Counted from the stretch's first letter, positions 9,276 through 18,549 are shown. The stretch is DNA of 64,000 nucleotides from Calothrix sp. NIES-4105 (GCF_002368415.1 NZ_AP018290.1:9043717-9107716); one strand, 5' to 3'. Translations and numbers: made by a program. Notes: generated by a model not told the origin, from the sequence alone.

Positions 9276-9372
9276 GAAAGTGCTGAGTGATGAGTGCTGA
9301 GTGTTATTTATAACATCTAACTTCTCACTTATAACTGTACTCAGCACGACTCACTTTCCACTCAGCACTCAT
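9276..9372. repeat. Heptamer hairpin element (GTGCTGA type), nrtB-nrtC gap
   Basis: GTGCTGAGTG units on the left (from 9280) and CACTCAGCACT units on the right, with an AACTCCTAACT tail. It belongs to the family also seen near 30573, 34471, 52962, 57114 and 58478. Confidence 0.8.
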
Positions 9373-9396
9373 AATTCCTAACTCCTAACTAAAAAG

Positions 9397-11394
9397 ATGA
9401 CAACCTGCTTTGTTGAAGTAGACCATATTGACCGCGTATTCGATTTACCTAACGGTAAGACTTATATTGCCCTCAAAAATATTGAATTGAAGATTCAACA
9501 AGGTGAGTTTATTTCACTAATTGGGCATTCTGGTTGCGGTAAATCGACTTTACTTAATATTATTGCGGGACTAGACCGCGCTTCGATTGGCGGTGTAACG
9601 CTGGAAGGACGTGAAGTACGTGAACCAGGCCCCGACCGAATGGTGGTGTTTCAAAATTACTCGTTGCTACCTTGGTTAAGTGTTCGCGAAAATATTGCTT
9701 TGGCTGTTGATGAAGTTTACCAAGACAAACCCAAAGGCGAACGACGCTCAATTGTTGAGCAAAATATTGATATGGTGGGACTGCGGCGCCATGCGAATAA
9801 GCGACCATCGGAATTATCTGGTGGGATGAAACAACGGGTATCGATAGCGCGCGCTTTGGCTATTCGTCCAAAGTTATTATTACTCGATGAACCTTTTGGT
9901 GCCTTAGATGCGTTAACAAGGGGTGGGTTGCAGGAACAGCTAATGAAAATCTGCAACGAAAATAATTTGACTTGTGTAATGGTAACGCATGATGTTGACG
10001 AAGCATTGCTGCTTTCTGACCGCATTGTAATGCTGACAAATGGACCCGAAGCACATATCGGACAAATTTTGGAGGTAGATATTCCTCGTCCACGTCAACG
10101 GATGGAAGTTGTTAACCATCCCGACTATTACAACTTGCGGAATGAAATAATTTATTTCCTTAACCAGCAAAAAGAAGCTAAGAAACGTCAAGCTAAAGCA
10201 GGAAAGACCGCTACACCTGTATTAATATCCCGCAACGGGTTGGAAAAAATTAATCTTGATATTGGCTTTTTACCTTTAACTGATGCCGCACCTTTAATAG
10301 TCGCTGCATATAAGGGCTTTTTTGCTAAATACGGGTTGGAAGAAATTACCCTGAACCGCGAAACGAGTTGGAAGGACATTGCTAAAGGTGTTGGGACTGG
10401 TAGACTTGATGCTGCTCAAATGGTAGCTGGAATGCCGCTTGCTTTAACATTAGGCGCAGGTGGTAAAACGCCAATTCCCGTAATTAACGCTCTTAATCTT
10501 TCTCGGAATGCTAACGCTATTACCTTAAGTAAAAGATTATACGACCAGGGAGTAAGAACTGTCTCAGATTTGAAAGCTGCTATTAACGCTAATGCTGACC
10601 GTATTTTGAATATGGGAGTTGTACATCCCACGTCAATGCAGAATTTTATTTTGCGTTACTGGTTAGCTGCTGGTGGTATTGACCCTGACCTAGATGTGAA
10701 TTTGACAGTATTACCACCAATGCAAATGGCTTCGCAACTTGAAGCTGGAACACTTGATGGTTACTGCGCGGGTGAACCTTGGAATTATATGGCTGTTCAT
10801 CAAAATACGGGTTTTGTTGCTGCTACAGCTTTAGAAATTTGGTCAGGGCAACCAGCTAAAGTTCTGGGAGTGCGAGAAGAATGGGCACAAAAGTATCCAG
10901 AAACTTATCTTGCTCTTATTAAAGCTTTACTGGAAGCTTGCGAATATTGTGACGACCTTCGTAACCGAGAAGAAATTCTTAAAATCATTTGTCGTCCTGA
11001 ATATCTTGATATTGACCCAGTATTTGTTCGTCCTGGTTTTGTAACACCATACGAACGCGCGGATGGCAGCAAACCACAAGAATTAACCGCATATATTAGA
11101 TTTTTTGTCAATAAAACAAATTATCCCAACCGTACAGAAATTCTGTGGATGATGACACAGATGGCACGCTGGGGTTTAAGTCCATTTCCGAAAAACTGGG
11201 TAGAAGTTATTGAACGAGTTTGCCGTCCAGATATATTCGGCGCCGCAGCCCGCGATTTAGGTGTTCTTGATATTGGATGGGATAACCCAATTCATTTATT
11301 TGATGGTAAAGTCTTTAATCCATCAGACCCAATGGAGTACCTCAACAGCTTAGAAATCAAGCGTCAGATACGTGTCGAAGAAATATTCATCTAA
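9397..11394 (+). CDS. nrtC: Nitrate ABC transporter ATPase with NrtA-like C-terminal domain
   Basis: Hydrolyses ATP to drive nitrate uptake. Residues 1-255 form an ABC ATPase: Walker A GHSGCGKST, signature LSGGMKQR, Walker B LLLLDEP. After a linker rich in Lys and Gln near residue 260-275, residues about 285-665 repeat the NrtA substrate-binding fold without a signal peptide (IGFLPLTDAAPLIVAAYKG, DGYCAGEPWNY). This cytoplasmic domain is known in cyanobacterial NrtC to mediate inhibition of uptake by ammonium. The 665-residue length is typical. nrtD begins 19 bases downstream. Confidence 0.96.
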   Translation: MTTCFVEVDHIDRVFDLPNGKTYIALKNIELKIQQGEFISLIGHSGCGKSTLLNIIAGLDRASIGGVTLEGREVREPGPDRMVVFQNYSLLPWLSVRENIALAVDEVYQDKPKGERRSIVEQNIDMVGLRRHANKRPSELSGGMKQRVSIARALAIRPKLLLLDEPFGALDALTRGGLQEQLMKICNENNLTCVMVTHDVDEALLLSDRIVMLTNGPEAHIGQILEVDIPRPRQRMEVVNHPDYYNLRNEIIYFLNQQKEAKKRQAKAGKTATPVLISRNGLEKINLDIGFLPLTDAAPLIVAAYKGFFAKYGLEEITLNRETSWKDIAKGVGTGRLDAAQMVAGMPLALTLGAGGKTPIPVINALNLSRNANAITLSKRLYDQGVRTVSDLKAAINANADRILNMGVVHPTSMQNFILRYWLAAGGIDPDLDVNLTVLPPMQMASQLEAGTLDGYCAGEPWNYMAVHQNTGFVAATALEIWSGQPAKVLGVREEWAQKYPETYLALIKALLEACEYCDDLRNREEILKIICRPEYLDIDPVFVRPGFVTPYERADGSKPQELTAYIRFFVNKTNYPNRTEILWMMTQMARWGLSPFPKNWVEVIERVCRPDIFGAAARDLGVLDIGWDNPIHLFDGKVFNPSDPMEYLNSLEIKRQIRVEEIFI

Positions 11395-11413
11395 ATAATT
11401 ACTTAACAATCAT

Positions 11414-12244
11414 ATGCAAACAGAAATTAAATCAAATCAATTGTACGCACCGAAAGCTGACAATTTTCTAGTTGTTGAGGGTGTTAGCAAGATTTACCCA
11501 ACTGCAGATGGTCCTTATACTGTTCTTGATGGAATTGATCTTAAAGTCCGTGAGGGTGAGTTTGTTTGCTTGATTGGTCACTCTGGTTGCGGTAAGTCAA
11601 CGCTGCTAAATATGATTTCAGGTTTCAATACCCCTACTGAGGGTGTTGTACTGTTGCAAGATGAACCAATTACCGAACCAGGACCAGACAGGATGATGGT
11701 ATTTCAAAATTACTGTTTGTTACCTTGGCTTTCGGTGTTTGAAAATGTTTACTTGGCTGTTGATGCGGTTTTTCCCGAAAAAATCGAAGCTGAGAAAAGG
11801 GCAATTGTTAAAGAGCATTTGGCGCTGGTGGGTCTTACGGAAGCTGCTGAGAAAAGACCTTCACAAATTTCTGGTGGGATGAAGCAACGGGTTGCTATTG
11901 CCCGCGCGCTTTCTATTCGTCCGAAAGTGTTGATTCTTGATGAGCCTTTCGGCGCCCTTGATGCGATTACTAAAGAAGAGTTGCAGGAGGAATTACTGCA
12001 AATTTGGCGTGACCATCAAGTTACTGTGCTGATGATTACGCATGATATTGATGAAGCTTTGTTTCTCGCTGACCGACTTGTGATGATGACTAACGGGCCT
12101 GCTGCTCAAATTGGCGAAGTTCTCGATATTCCGTTCTCTCGTCCTCGCAACCGTAAGCGCATTATGGAAGATACGAGATACTACGAATTACGCAATTATG
12201 CTCTCGATTTCTTGTACCGTCGCTGCGCGCATGTAGAAGAGTAG
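11414..12244 (+). CDS. nrtD: Nitrate ABC transporter ATPase
   Basis: Second ATP-hydrolysing subunit of the nitrate/nitrite transporter, pairing with NrtC at the NrtB permease. Walker A GHSGCGKST, signature ISGGMKQR and Walker B VLILDEPFGALD are all intact over 276 residues; it lacks the extra receptor-like domain of NrtC. It is the last gene before a strong intrinsic terminator, so the nirA-nrtABCD transcription unit probably ends here for most transcripts. Confidence 0.96.
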   Translation: MQTEIKSNQLYAPKADNFLVVEGVSKIYPTADGPYTVLDGIDLKVREGEFVCLIGHSGCGKSTLLNMISGFNTPTEGVVLLQDEPITEPGPDRMMVFQNYCLLPWLSVFENVYLAVDAVFPEKIEAEKRAIVKEHLALVGLTEAAEKRPSQISGGMKQRVAIARALSIRPKVLILDEPFGALDAITKEELQEELLQIWRDHQVTVLMITHDIDEALFLADRLVMMTNGPAAQIGEVLDIPFSRPRNRKRIMEDTRYYELRNYALDFLYRRCAHVEE

Positions 12245-12271
12245 AAGCTAAAGAGTGTGAGTATCTTTTAT

Positions 12272-12297
12272 AACGCATTGTCTCAATGCGTTTTTTT
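12272..12297 (+). terminator. Intrinsic terminator after nrtD
   Basis: A perfect nine-base stem AACGCATTG / CAATGCGTT with a three-base loop, run directly into seven T. It separates nirA-nrtABCD from nrtP and narB. Confidence 0.9.
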
Positions 12298-12416
12298 CAT
12301 GGATACTTTCAAACGGTTACAGGTGATACCAATATAGTTTCTATGTAGTTATAATTTGTATACATGTGAAGCTTTTTAGATGTTCATTCATACACAATCA
12401 AAATGAGTAAGATAAG

Positions 12417-12475
12417 AAACCACAAAGGCACATAATCCGGAGGATTTCCCGCAGGGTAGGGCACAAAGAAAGAAG
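12417..12475. repeat. Degenerate ACCACAAAGGCAC repeat upstream of nrtP
   Basis: AAACCACAAAGGCACA (12417-12432) and a second GGCACAAAGAAAGAAG lie in the 341-base gap between nrtD and nrtP. The same sequence occurs in reverse orientation after nrtP at 14183-14210. The rest of the gap shows no gene and no NtcA site fitting GTA-N8-TAC. Confidence 0.65.
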
Positions 12476-12585
12476 CTTAAAGAGAATTTCAACAGTACAG
12501 ACTATCACTTTTATCAATGGTAAGGCTATTTGCGTGCATTAGCCTTGATGTTGGCTTACGTATTTTTTGTTAGATAAAGGGTAAT

Positions 12586-14100
12586 ATGCTCAATAAGTTA
12601 TTCACATTTAAGGGTCGCTATCGAATTTTGCACCAAACTTGGTTTGCTTTTTTTCTAACGTTTGTGTGCTGGTTTAATTTTGCTCCTTTTGCTACCACAA
12701 TTGGTAAAGAATTACATTTATTACCTGAACAAATTAAAACTTTGGGTATCTGTAATCTTGCTCTAACAATACCTGCACGTATTATTATTGGTATGCTTTT
12801 AGACCGTTTTGGTCCAAGAGTTACATATTCAATGCTATTGATGTTTGCTGCTGTTCCTTGTTTAGCAACAGCGATGTCCAATAACTTTAGCGAGTTAGTA
12901 ATTAGTCGCTTGTTAATGGGTATTGTTGGTTCTGGGTTTGTTGTTGGTATCCGGATGGTATCAGAATGGTTTCCACCGAAAGATATTGGTATTGCCCAAG
13001 GTATTTATGGTGGTTGGGGTAATTTCGGCGCCTTTGGTGCAGAGTTTGCTTTACCTCTAATTGCAGTTGCAACAGGGTTTTTTGCTGGTGGTGGTTCTAA
13101 CTGGAGATTCGCAATTGGATTAACAGGTGTTATTGCTGCTGTATACGGCGTTATCTATTACAAGTCTGTTGAAAATACACCTCCAGGTAAAGCTTACAAA
13201 CGTCCTTCTAAAAACGGCGCCTTGGAAGTCACGAGTGTTAAAAGCTTCTGGGCAATGATTGTCTCGAATTTTGGTTTGATTTTTGCCCTTGGTTTACTGG
13301 CTTGGCGGTTGGAACAGAAAAATATTCATTTTCTGACCGAAAGTCAAATGTATATTGTTTGGGTGTTGCTTTTAGGATTATTCGCTTTCCAAACTTACAA
13401 AGCTTATCAAGTTAACTCTGAACTGCTCGCTGGTCGAAAAACTTACGCTCCTTCTCAACGCTTTCAATTCAGCCAAGTTGCTTTACTCGAATTTACCTAC
13501 GTTACAAACTTTGGTTCAGAACTAGCTGCTGTTTCGATGCTGCCTGCATTCTTTGAAAAGACTTTTGGTCTGGAACATGTAGTAGCTGGAATGATTGCTG
13601 CAAGTTACCCTTTCTTGAATTTAGTTTCTCGTCCTAGCGGTGGCTTAATCTCTGATAAACTAGGCTCACGTAAATGGACGATGACTATTTTGAGTGCTGG
13701 TATAGGAATTGCTTATTTAACTACTCACTTTATTAATAAAAGCTGGCCGCTTCCACTTGCTGTAGCAGCTACAATGTTCGCCGCTTATTTTGCCCAAGCT
13801 GGTTGCGGCGCCACTTATGGAATTGTGCCTTTAATCAAGAAAGAAGCAACAGGACAAATTGCCGGAAACGTTGGCGCCTACGGTAACTTTGGCGGTGTCG
13901 TTTACCTAACAGTCTTTAGCTTAACTGACGCATCGACACTATTTAGCACAATGGGTTTGGCGGCAATAGTTTGTGCGTTTATGTGCGCTTTCTTCCTCAA
14001 AGAACCCAAAGGTTCATTCGCTGCTGCATACGAAGGGGAAGTACCAGTTACTAATGAAACATCTGAACAAATAGCTTCTGGAGTTTTCGTAGAAGAATAA
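12586..14100 (+). CDS. nrtP: MFS nitrate/nitrite transporter NrtP (NarK family)
   Basis: A secondary transporter for nitrate and nitrite in the plasma membrane, 504 residues with about 12 predicted membrane helices. It shows the NNP-family signatures: AIRIGMLLDRFGPR-like loop 2-3 (reads ARIIIGMLLDRFGPR), GNFGAFGAEF in helix 5 and GNVGAYGNFGGVVYL near helix 11. A cytosolic loop of about 90 residues in the middle is typical of cyanobacterial NrtP. Unusually it lies in the same cluster as the complete ABC system NrtABCD, between a terminator and narB. It probably has its own promoter, which was not identified. Confidence 0.94.
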   Translation: MLNKLFTFKGRYRILHQTWFAFFLTFVCWFNFAPFATTIGKELHLLPEQIKTLGICNLALTIPARIIIGMLLDRFGPRVTYSMLLMFAAVPCLATAMSNNFSELVISRLLMGIVGSGFVVGIRMVSEWFPPKDIGIAQGIYGGWGNFGAFGAEFALPLIAVATGFFAGGGSNWRFAIGLTGVIAAVYGVIYYKSVENTPPGKAYKRPSKNGALEVTSVKSFWAMIVSNFGLIFALGLLAWRLEQKNIHFLTESQMYIVWVLLLGLFAFQTYKAYQVNSELLAGRKTYAPSQRFQFSQVALLEFTYVTNFGSELAAVSMLPAFFEKTFGLEHVVAGMIAASYPFLNLVSRPSGGLISDKLGSRKWTMTILSAGIGIAYLTTHFINKSWPLPLAVAATMFAAYFAQAGCGATYGIVPLIKKEATGQIAGNVGAYGNFGGVVYLTVFSLTDASTLFSTMGLAAIVCAFMCAFFLKEPKGSFAAAYEGEVPVTNETSEQIASGVFVEE

Positions 14101-14182
14101 TTTGACCCCCCCAACCCTTCTTACTAAAGCTACCATCTACACACAAGTTTTTAAAAGTTACTTTTTTCCCCTTTCTTCTCTT

Positions 14183-14210
14183 TCTTCGTGTCCTTTGTGC
14201 CTTTGTGGTT
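14183..14210. repeat. Degenerate AACCACAAAGGCAC repeat downstream of nrtP (reverse)
   Basis: Reverse complement of the motif at 12417: CCTTTGTGCCTTTGTGGTT. The 203-base gap 14101-14303 also has a G/C-rich pair (GACCCCCCC near 14103 and TTGGGGGGATC near 14260). Confidence 0.6.
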
Positions 14211-14303
14211 CCTTAAAGAAATAAACCACTGCATGTCACAAAGAACACAAAGGGGAGATTGGGGGGATCTCCAAGGGTAGTAAGCTACTTTGTATGAGGT
14301 TTT

Positions 14304-16541
14304 ATGACTGAATCAACCAAAACTCAGTGTCCTTATTGTGGTGTAGGTTGTGGACTTGAAGTTTCACCTCCAGCGCAACATGGTAAAGCAACAAATCGCG
14401 ATGATGAAGGAAATCCGATTTGGCGAGTGAGAGGAGATAAAGCACATCCATCAAGTCAAGGTATGGTGTGTGTCAAAGGCGCCACAATTGCCGAGTCATT
14501 AGATAAAAATAGATTGCATTTTCCAATGGTGCGGAACTCGTTGAATGATAAATTTCGACGCGCGACTTGGGATGAAGCATTTAATTTAATTACCAAGCGT
14601 ATTCAACAAGTACTGCAAACAACTGGACCAGAAGCAATATGTATGTACGGTTCGGGTCAGTTTCAAACTGAAGATTACTACATTGCCCAGAAATTAATGA
14701 AAGGGTGTCTGGGAAGCAATAATTTCGATGCTAACTCGCGTTTGTGCATGTCCAGTGCAGTATCTGGGTATATTCAAAGCTTTGGTTCGGATGGTCCACC
14801 CTGTTGTTACGACGACTTAGAATTAACTGACTGTGCATTTTTGATTGGTACAAATGCAGCAGAGTGTCACCCCATTGCTTTTAACCGATTAGCTAAATAC
14901 CATAAAAAGAACCGTAAAGTCAAAATGATTGTGGTTGACCCACGTCGAACACAAACAGCCGAAGCTGCCGATTTACATTTGGCAATTCGTCCCGGTACAG
15001 ATATTGATTTAATGAATGGGATGGCGCATTTATTAATGCGTTGGAATTGTCTTGATACAGGATTTATCGACGAATGTACAAGTAATTTCCCAGCTTTTGC
15101 AGAAGTAATTCGTCATTATTCCCCTGATGTCGTCGCACGTACCTGCGGTATCACTGTCGAAGAATTAGCAACAGCCGCGCGCTATTGGGCTGATTCTAAA
15201 AACGTGCTGTCGCTGTGGTCAATGGGAGTAAATCAATCTTCTGAAGGTACAGCAAAAGTACGAAGCATTATTAACTTGCACTTAATGACCGGGCAAATTG
15301 GTAGACCTGGGAGTGGTCCTTTTTCCTTAACAGGTCAACCAAACGCAATGGGAGGTCGTGAAGCTGGTGGTTTATCGCACTTGCTCCCAGGTTATCGCTT
15401 GATTAAAAACCCCCAGCACCGCGCGGAAGTTGAACAATTTTGGGGGATAAAGCCAGGGAAAATCTCTGACAAACCTGGTTTGACTGCGTGGGACATGATA
15501 ACAGGTCTTGAAACTGGGGATGTTGGCTTGTTGTGGATTGCCGCAACAAATCCAGCAGTCAGTATGCCTGATTTAGATAGAACAAAAGCAGCTTTATTAA
15601 AATCTCCTTTCACTGTTTACCAAGACGCATATTATCCAACAGAAACCGCCGCTTATGCTCACGTACTTTTACCTGCAGCACAGTGGGGTGAAAAAACAGG
15701 TGTTATGACAAATTCGGAACGTGTCGTAACATTATGCCAAGCATTTCGACCAGCACCAGGAGAAGCAAAAGCTGATTGGGAGATTTTTGCAGAAGTTGGG
15801 CGCCGTTTAGGTTTTGTCGGAGAATTTGCTTTTGCAAACTCTGCCCACGTATATAATGAATTCACACAATTAACTCGTCAACGTCCTTGTGATGTTACAG
15901 GCATTTCTCACGAAAAATTGGAACAGAGTCCAATTCAATGGCCCTACCCCGAAAATAGTGATGAGTATAAAGTGCAGAGTGCTGAGTTACGTTCTAACAC
16001 TCAGCACTCAGCACTCAGCACTCATAACTCAAAAAGATTATATACAGACTTACGTTTTCATACACCGGATGGACGCGCGCGGTTTGGCGCCTATTACTCG
16101 CGTGGACTAGCAGAACCACCCGACCCAGATTATCCATTTGTACTAACAACAGGAAGACTTTACGGACATTGGCACACACAAACGCGAACTGGTCGCATTG
16201 ACAAAATTCGACAAATGCACCCTGAACCATTTATTGAAATTCATCCCCGTGATGCTTCGAGCTTAAACATTACAGAAAATTCATACGTTCAAGTTGGTTC
16301 GCGTCGAGGAAGCGCTAAATTTAAAGCCAAAATTACCCGCGCGATAGCTCCCGGTACAGTATTTGTGCCTATGCATTGGGGCGCCTTATGGGCAGAAGAC
16401 GCAGAAGCAAATGCGATGACACACCATAAGTCATGTCCAGACTCGCTACAACCGGAACTAAAAGCTTGTGCAGTAAGCCTTACACCAATCAAAATCAATT
16501 TGCCAGTTAATAACTATCAATTGGAACCCTCTGAATGTTAA
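14304..16541 (+). CDS. narB: Ferredoxin-dependent assimilatory nitrate reductase
   Basis: Reduces nitrate to nitrite in the cytoplasm using ferredoxin, a molybdenum bis-MGD cofactor and one 4Fe-4S cluster. The cluster ligands Cys9, Cys12 and Cys16 (CPYCGVGC) and Cys56 (GMVCVKG) are present. Molybdopterin oxidoreductase and dinucleotide-binding domains follow ([28 protein letters not shown]). At 745 residues it is slightly long because residues about 556-575 are encoded by an in-frame heptamer repeat (15971-16024), located between the catalytic core and the C-terminal domain. NarM, its maturation partner, is encoded two genes downstream. Confidence 0.95.
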   Translation: MTESTKTQCPYCGVGCGLEVSPPAQHGKATNRDDEGNPIWRVRGDKAHPSSQGMVCVKGATIAESLDKNRLHFPMVRNSLNDKFRRATWDEAFNLITKRIQQVLQTTGPEAICMYGSGQFQTEDYYIAQKLMKGCLGSNNFDANSRLCMSSAVSGYIQSFGSDGPPCCYDDLELTDCAFLIGTNAAECHPIAFNRLAKYHKKNRKVKMIVVDPRRTQTAEAADLHLAIRPGTDIDLMNGMAHLLMRWNCLDTGFIDECTSNFPAFAEVIRHYSPDVVARTCGITVEELATAARYWADSKNVLSLWSMGVNQSSEGTAKVRSIINLHLMTGQIGRPGSGPFSLTGQPNAMGGREAGGLSHLLPGYRLIKNPQHRAEVEQFWGIKPGKISDKPGLTAWDMITGLETGDVGLLWIAATNPAVSMPDLDRTKAALLKSPFTVYQDAYYPTETAAYAHVLLPAAQWGEKTGVMTNSERVVTLCQAFRPAPGEAKADWEIFAEVGRRLGFVGEFAFANSAHVYNEFTQLTRQRPCDVTGISHEKLEQSPIQWPYPENSDEYKVQSAELRSNTQHSALSTHNSKRLYTDLRFHTPDGRARFGAYYSRGLAEPPDPDYPFVLTTGRLYGHWHTQTRTGRIDKIRQMHPEPFIEIHPRDASSLNITENSYVQVGSRRGSAKFKAKITRAIAPGTVFVPMHWGALWAEDAEANAMTHHKSCPDSLQPELKACAVSLTPIKINLPVNNYQLEPSEC
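15971..16024. repeat. Heptamer hairpin repeat inside narB
   Basis: GTGCAGAGTGCTGAG on the left and a run of CTCAGCACT units on the right, read in frame as [18 protein letters not shown]. This is the same repeat as in many intergenic gaps of the window. Confidence 0.85.
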
Positions 16542-16667
16542 GCTGCTAACAAGTCAGATTTGAAAATTATTACTTAGTCCGGAGCGTGCGTTAGAGGAAA
16601 CTCTAGCGTACTGTTGTGTGTGTTTCTACTTATACAAGCAATAAGTATTTATTAGGGGGTAAGGCAG

Positions 16668-17126
16668 ATGAGAGGGTTAATTAAACGGTTTCGTGAAATC
16701 ACCAAAGACGAAAACTTTATGCATATCATCGAAAATGTTGAGGTGATTGTCGCTAAAGTTCTCTCTGTCTGTATGTTGCTTGTAATTGTAGTCGCAATTG
16801 CTGACTTAATCAGTTTTACATTCAAAGAATTAATCTCACCAAAATACGGTAGCTTCTACAAGACATTATTTCAAGTATTTGGATTGTTTTTGAACGTCTT
16901 AATTGCTCTAGAAATATTAGAAAATATTACAGGTTATCTCAAAAAACACGTATTACAGGTAGAATTAGTAATCGTGACATCTTTAATCGCCGTAGCCAGA
17001 AAAATCATTATTCTTGATTTAGATAAAGTTGAAGGAATAGACATTATTGGTCTAGGTTTAGCCGTTCTATCTTTAGCAATTAGTTATCTAATTATCCGCA
17101 CTAGTAACTCTAAACCCAGACATTAA
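16668..17126 (+). CDS. PsiE-family membrane protein
   Basis: A 152-residue membrane protein with four hydrophobic helices (residues about 29-53, 65-85, 100-115 and 125-145), resembling the phosphate-starvation-inducible PsiE family; the block ALEILENITGYLKKH with a second conserved VTSLIAVARKII is characteristic. The biochemical role of the family is unknown. It stands between narB and narM, 126 bases after narB and 109 bases before narM, and may be co-transcribed. In Anabaena a small gene of unknown function occupies the corresponding position; whether it is homologous cannot be judged here. Confidence 0.7.
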   Translation: MRGLIKRFREITKDENFMHIIENVEVIVAKVLSVCMLLVIVVAIADLISFTFKELISPKYGSFYKTLFQVFGLFLNVLIALEILENITGYLKKHVLQVELVIVTSLIAVARKIIILDLDKVEGIDIIGLGLAVLSLAISYLIIRTSNSKPRH

Positions 17127-17235
17127 TTTTGAGAGATTTTAGCATATCTGTTCCAGATGTGCAGTCACATATTTGTCTTTACCTTATTAGACACAGAGTA
17201 CACAGAGGAAGAAAGATTTAACCTAATTTGATATT

Positions 17236-17694
17236 ATGGTACAATTCTTTGAATTTGAAACAGATTTTGTTGACTCCCTGCGATGTATCCCTATGCAAGC
17301 AAGATACAATCTTGACACCTGCGGAATCAAATTAAAACTAGCTGATTGGAGCCATTTGACTCAAGACGAACGTCAAGCTTTAGTTGAGTTAGCCTGTACA
17401 ACTGAGCAAGAAATAGATACTTATCGAGTTTATTTACAAAATCTTATACATGAACGTACAGGTAGTTATCCATCAGAACTACCAATCGAATCATATCCTG
17501 CGTGGATGGATGTAAATAATATACCAGAAAGCGTTCAAGAAAAAGCAACCGAATATAATGTTAAAATAGAGGCGCCTTCCTGGGCAGCACTATCTCCTTT
17601 AGAAAGATTTGCTTTAATTAAACTTAGCCGCTCCGGACACGAAAACAAAAACTTTCCTAGAGCATTAGAGGAATTTAATTTAGTTAATGATTGA
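17236..17694 (+). CDS. narM: Nitrate reductase maturation protein NarM
   Basis: A 152-residue protein of the nitrate-reductase-associated family. Characteristic features are the N-terminal FEFETDFVDSLRCIPMQARY and the two matched segments KLKLADWSHLTQDERQALVE and VKIEAPSWAALSPLERFALI. In Anabaena PCC 7120, NarM contacts NarB and is needed for active nitrate reductase, and the gene is co-regulated with the nirA operon. Its place downstream of narB agrees. It is intact in length. A G/C-rich hairpin overlaps its stop codon. Confidence 0.88.
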   Translation: MVQFFEFETDFVDSLRCIPMQARYNLDTCGIKLKLADWSHLTQDERQALVELACTTEQEIDTYRVYLQNLIHERTGSYPSELPIESYPAWMDVNNIPESVQEKATEYNVKIEAPSWAALSPLERFALIKLSRSGHENKNFPRALEEFNLVND

Positions 17695-17734
17695 TCCCCC
17701 AACCCCCCGCGTGGAAGGGGGTCAGGGGGTTAGG
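17692..17734. repeat. G/C-rich inverted repeat after narM
   Basis: ATCCCCCAACCCCCC pairs imperfectly with GGGGGTCAGGGGGTT. A similar ATCCCCCC...GGGGGGGAT element lies at 22118-22196. It may act as a terminator for narM, and it is a common interspersed type in Nostocales. Confidence 0.6.
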
Positions 17735-17744
17735 TTTTTAAAAT

Positions 17745-17985
17745 TTACGCTAATTTATCGTAATCTTCTGGTTCAACATCGGGAACTTTGCTTAACACTT
17801 GTTTGAATTTATCCAAACTGCCGCGCGCTTTCCTTGCTTCTATATAGTCTTTACTTGCCCACTCTGATACCTGTGCTGAAGCGTGCGATAACAACAAGTT
17901 GGTCAATAGGTACATTTTCTTTAGCTGCTTTTGCTTCTATTTGTTTATATAGAGAATTTGGTATTTGTACGTTTAGATTAGTCAT
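17745..17985 (-). pseudogene. Frameshifted RHH/HicB-like antitoxin
   Basis: The start at 17985 reads MTNLNVQIPNSLYKQIEAKA up to about residue 31 (NVPIDQL), then runs to an early stop. Shifting by one base near 17896 continues a coherent protein, LLLSHASAQVSEWASKDYIE, through to a stop at 17745. Both halves together give about 79 residues, the size of ribbon-helix-helix antitoxins that accompany PIN toxins. It begins 9 bases after the PIN fragment upstream, as in a toxin-antitoxin operon. A one-base insertion (or two-base loss) has broken it, unless the base is a sequencing error. Confidence 0.7.
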
Positions 17986-17993
17986 GGTATTTC

Positions 17994-18200
17994 TCATACT
18001 TGTTGTATAAATTCATATGGTGTCACAACTTTAATGCCAAATAAAGAAGCTGCCTGTAAATCTTTTTGATTATAAGTGATAATAAAATCGGCTTGACATT
18101 CGACCGCTAAATCTATCAGAAAATCATCGTCGGGGTCGCGTTCTTGTTGGGTGCCATAGGTAAAAAATATCACATAGATTAGCAAGGGAGCAGATTCCAT
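17994..18200 (-). pseudogene. C-terminal fragment of PIN-domain toxin
   Basis: Only the second half of a PIN ribonuclease (COG1569-like VapC type) remains: ERDPDDDFLIDLAVE, then ADFIITYNQKDL and VVTPYEFIQ, which supply the late acidic residues of the active site. The first catalytic Asp near the expected MxxVLDTN start is missing. The upstream bases (about 18165-18200) belong to a different reading frame and run into a brxA fragment. The truncated protein is unlikely to be an active nuclease. The reading frame formally opens at 18200, but homology starts near 18165. Confidence 0.72.
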
Positions 18201-18549
18201 CTATAAAAGCTAGTAAATTTGTAACAGCATCATGAAGTAAGCGGTCAGATTGGGTAGCATGAAAATAAAAAATACAATTAAGTGCATCTGCTGGTAATCT
18301 GTGGTTAACTAAAGTCACTAATGCTTTTGTAACTGGCGCCTCCACCAAGTATCGTTGACGAAAAATAGCTAAAATATCTTTTACCCTAGAGCGAGATGCT
18401 TTGCCGAAAATATTTTCAGAAAGGAACTTATCTAAATTCTCATCTACAGTGCAAGATAAATCCCAGCTTGCCAAAAGAGTTTTTGTGTCTTCTATTAGCG
18501 CTCCTGCTTTAATAATTTTGCTTGTATAAACATCAGACTGATATGGCAT
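18124..18549 (-). pseudogene. brxA: Truncated BrxA (BREX phage-defence) gene
   Basis: The N-terminal about 110 residues match the BrxA/DUF1819 family of BREX systems: YTSKIIKAGALIEDTKTLL, IFGKASRSRVKDILAIFRQ and ALNCIFYFHATQSDRLLHD. BrxA normally continues to about 200 residues; here the sequence after DAVTNLL is unrelated and overlaps the PIN fragment. The other BREX genes (brxB, brxC, pglX, pglZ, brxL) are absent. This looks like the edge of a deleted BREX locus fused to a toxin gene by recombination. The BrxA call is by motif memory, with fair certainty. Confidence 0.65.

Noticed and set aside
16637-16650. NtcA-like site GTTTCTACTTATAC upstream of the PsiE-like gene
   Set aside because: First triplet is GTT rather than GTA and no TAN3T box lies 20-24 bases downstream.
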